6,238 bases of DNA. Source: JAKAKT01 sp041305385 (GTDB lineage Archaea; Micrarchaeota; Micrarchaeia; Burarchaeales; JAKAKT01). The notes under the pieces are model-generated. The model was not told where the DNA came from and did not search any database. It saw nothing but the letters and a program-made list of their open reading frames with translations. The DNA is taken from the NCBI GenBank assembly GCA_041305385.1, contig JBFYLO010000012.1, forward strand, positions 1 to 6,238. The letters are read 5' to 3'. Position numbers and translations under genes: made by a program. How positions within the stretch are numbered: position 1 is the stretch's first letter; every line of letters begins with the position of its first letter. Shown here piece after piece: positions 5,476 to 6,238 of this stretch.

Positions 5476-5482
5476 TGGTCGG

Positions 5483-6055
5483 ATGATTATCGGGCTTACT
5501 GGTACATTTGGCGCCGGGAAGGGCGAGGTTTCGAAGATTTTGATGAACCGTGGCCATGTCTACCATTCATGCTCAGACATCCTCAGGGCCGAATTGAGGC
5601 AGAGAGGCCTCGAGGAGACCATCGAGAACCTCGCGAAGCTCGGCAACGAGCTCAGGGAGAAATCAAGCTCAGGCGAGCTCCCAAAGCGGTTGGTCGAGAT
5701 AATCCGCAGGAGGGGCGAAGGGAAGGCCATCATCGACTCCATACGAACAGTTGGCGAAGTGGAGGAGCTGAGGAAACAACCGGATTTCGTGCTCCTCTCA
5801 ATCGAGGCGCCCATAGAACTCAGGTACCAGCGGGTGAAGAGAAGGGGAAGGCACGGGGACGATTTGACGTTCGAGCAATTCAGGAATCTTGAAGTGGCGC
5901 AGATGGACGGGGAAGGAGTGAAGCAGAACCTCAGGAAGTGCATGAACATTGCGGACTACAAGATATCCAACATCGGCTCCCTCGAGGAGCTTCGCCAGAA
6001 CATCGAAGGAGTGCTCGACGAGATTGAGACGGGCGTGGCGCAGCCGAAAGCCTGA
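5483..6055 (+). CDS. P-loop kinase, dephospho-CoA kinase-like / UPF0200 type
   Basis: The 190-residue protein is a small P-loop kinase of the nucleotide/dephospho-CoA kinase fold. It has Walker A GTFGAGKG at 7-14 directly after the first strand MIIGLTG, the helix-start SDILRAELRQRG at 31-42, a Walker-B-like strand AIIDSIR at 82-88, the strand VLLSIEAP, and a basic lid region YQRVKRRGRHGDD at 115-127. The C-terminal DYKISNIGSLEEL matches the ending of archaeal UPF0200/CoaE-like proteins. The substrate is not known; a nucleoside monophosphate or dephospho-CoA is possible. The start is ATG 5483 because the P-loop strand begins there. The open frame extends upstream to a TTG at 5420, but the extra 21 residues are not conserved in character and overlap the promoter. 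A dCMP deaminase-family gene follows 51 bases downstream, the same order as the domains of yeast Dcd1 and bacterial AvcD, which favours a deoxynucleotide-linked role. Confidence 0.85.
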   Translation: MIIGLTGTFGAGKGEVSKILMNRGHVYHSCSDILRAELRQRGLEETIENLAKLGNELREKSSSGELPKRLVEIIRRRGEGKAIIDSIRTVGEVEELRKQPDFVLLSIEAPIELRYQRVKRRGRHGDDLTFEQFRNLEVAQMDGEGVKQNLRKCMNIADYKISNIGSLEELRQNIEGVLDEIETGVAQPKA

Positions 6056-6059
6056 ACGC

Positions 6060-6067
6060 TTTTAACT
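6060..6067 (+). promoter_or_regulatory. Possible TATA-like box before the deaminase gene
   Basis: TTTTAACT begins 4 bases after the kinase stop. With the usual spacing, transcription would start near 6090, just before the GGAGGTG site. The T-rich run TCTTTTTGGG behind it could equally act as a weak archaeal terminator for the kinase transcript. The deaminase may therefore have its own transcript, be read through, or both. Confidence 0.3.
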
Positions 6068-6091
6068 CTTTTTGGGCAAATTAGGTCGGGA

Positions 6092-6098
6092 GGAGGTG
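6092..6098 (+). promoter_or_regulatory. Strong ribosome-binding site for the deaminase gene
   Basis: GGAGGTG is a full match to the archaeal anti-Shine-Dalgarno sequence and ends 8 bases before the ATG at 6107. It is the only strong site in the window, in contrast with the apparently leaderless genes, and it fixes the start codon. Confidence 0.8.
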
Positions 6099-6106
6099 TT
6101 GTTTTC

Positions 6107-6238
6107 ATGGGTGATCCATTCAAGAGAAAAGTAAAGCCCAGGCTCTCCTGGGACGAATACTTCCTCAAGATAGCGTTTCTCGTCGCCGAGAGGTCCACCT
6201 GCAGGAGGCACCACGTCGGCGCGGTGATAGTGCGGGAC
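6107..6238 (+). CDS. dCMP/cytidine deaminase-family protein, N-terminal 44 residues only
   Basis: The first 44 codons, cut by the right edge, read MGDPFKRKVKPRLSWDEYFL and continue KIAFLVAERSTC, then RRHHVGAVIVRD. This is the N-terminal signature of the deoxycytidylate deaminase family (WDEYF.KIA....ER.TC.R..VGAVIV), also shared with ComEB-like and AvcD-type deaminases. dCMP deaminase is a zinc enzyme that converts dCMP to dUMP to supply thymidylate synthesis. The catalytic HAE and PCxxC zinc motifs would lie beyond the window, so activity cannot be judged. The basic N-terminal extension of about 13 residues before the conserved Trp-Asp is short, so no kinase domain is fused here; the kinase is the separate upstream gene. 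The strong GGAGGTG site sets the start. Confidence 0.9.
   Translation, partial: MGDPFKRKVKPRLSWDEYFLKIAFLVAERSTCRRHHVGAVIVRD

Noticed and set aside
5420..5482. 21-residue N-terminal extension of the kinase from a TTG
   Set aside because: The TTG falls in the divergent promoter, the P-loop strand begins at ATG 5483, and a GGTG site precedes that ATG.
5089..5892. Plus-strand reading frame of 267 codons
   Set aside because: It covers the antisense of the thioredoxin-like gene and then an out-of-frame part of the kinase; its product is a charged, low-complexity shadow.

Overview
The window looks like ordinary chromosomal DNA of an archaeon. The signs are TATA-like boxes (TTTAAATA, TATTTAAA, TTTTAATT, TTTATATT) centred about 26-28 bases before start codons, mostly with no Shine-Dalgarno sequence (leaderless genes), one perfect archaeal GGAGGTG ribosome-binding site, and protein families typical of archaea: stand-alone KaiC-like ATPases, a small archaeal-type thioredoxin fold, and a CoaE/UPF0200-like kinase. 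I cannot fix the lineage. The compact genes and PPR-like repeats would suit a DPANN-type or deep euryarchaeal group, but this is a guess. Coding density is very high; the longest non-coding gap is about 80 bases, and I see no RNA gene, CRISPR array or mobile element.

Region 1 (1-3201, all minus strand) is a signalling locus read from right to left: two tandem KaiC-like RecA-fold ATPases, a multi-pass membrane protein, a small Roadblock/LC7 protein and a FIST-domain sensor that runs off the left edge. The genes overlap or lie within about 36 bases of each other. There is a promoter before the first ATPase, and a second, with almost identical geometry, before the LC7 gene. The layout suggests an input (FIST), a regulatory adaptor (LC7), a membrane component and two ATP-dependent effectors or hubs.

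Region 2 (3224-5400, minus strand) holds three monocistronic-looking genes, each with its own TATA-like box: a basic helical protein I do not recognise, a protein with at least three consecutive 35-residue PPR/TPR-like helical repeats and a very basic N-terminus, and a small thioredoxin/glutaredoxin-like protein whose CxxC motif has become CPYS.

Region 3 (5401-6238) contains a divergent promoter, with one AT-rich element that reads as a TATA box on both strands. It is followed on the plus strand by a P-loop kinase of the dephospho-CoA-kinase-like/UPF0200 type and the first 44 codons of a dCMP deaminase-family gene. This kinase-then-deaminase order matches the domain order of fused proteins such as yeast Dcd1 and the bacterial anti-phage deaminase AvcD, here as two separate genes. 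The two most notable observations are this split pair and the KaiC-KaiC-membrane-LC7-FIST cluster.
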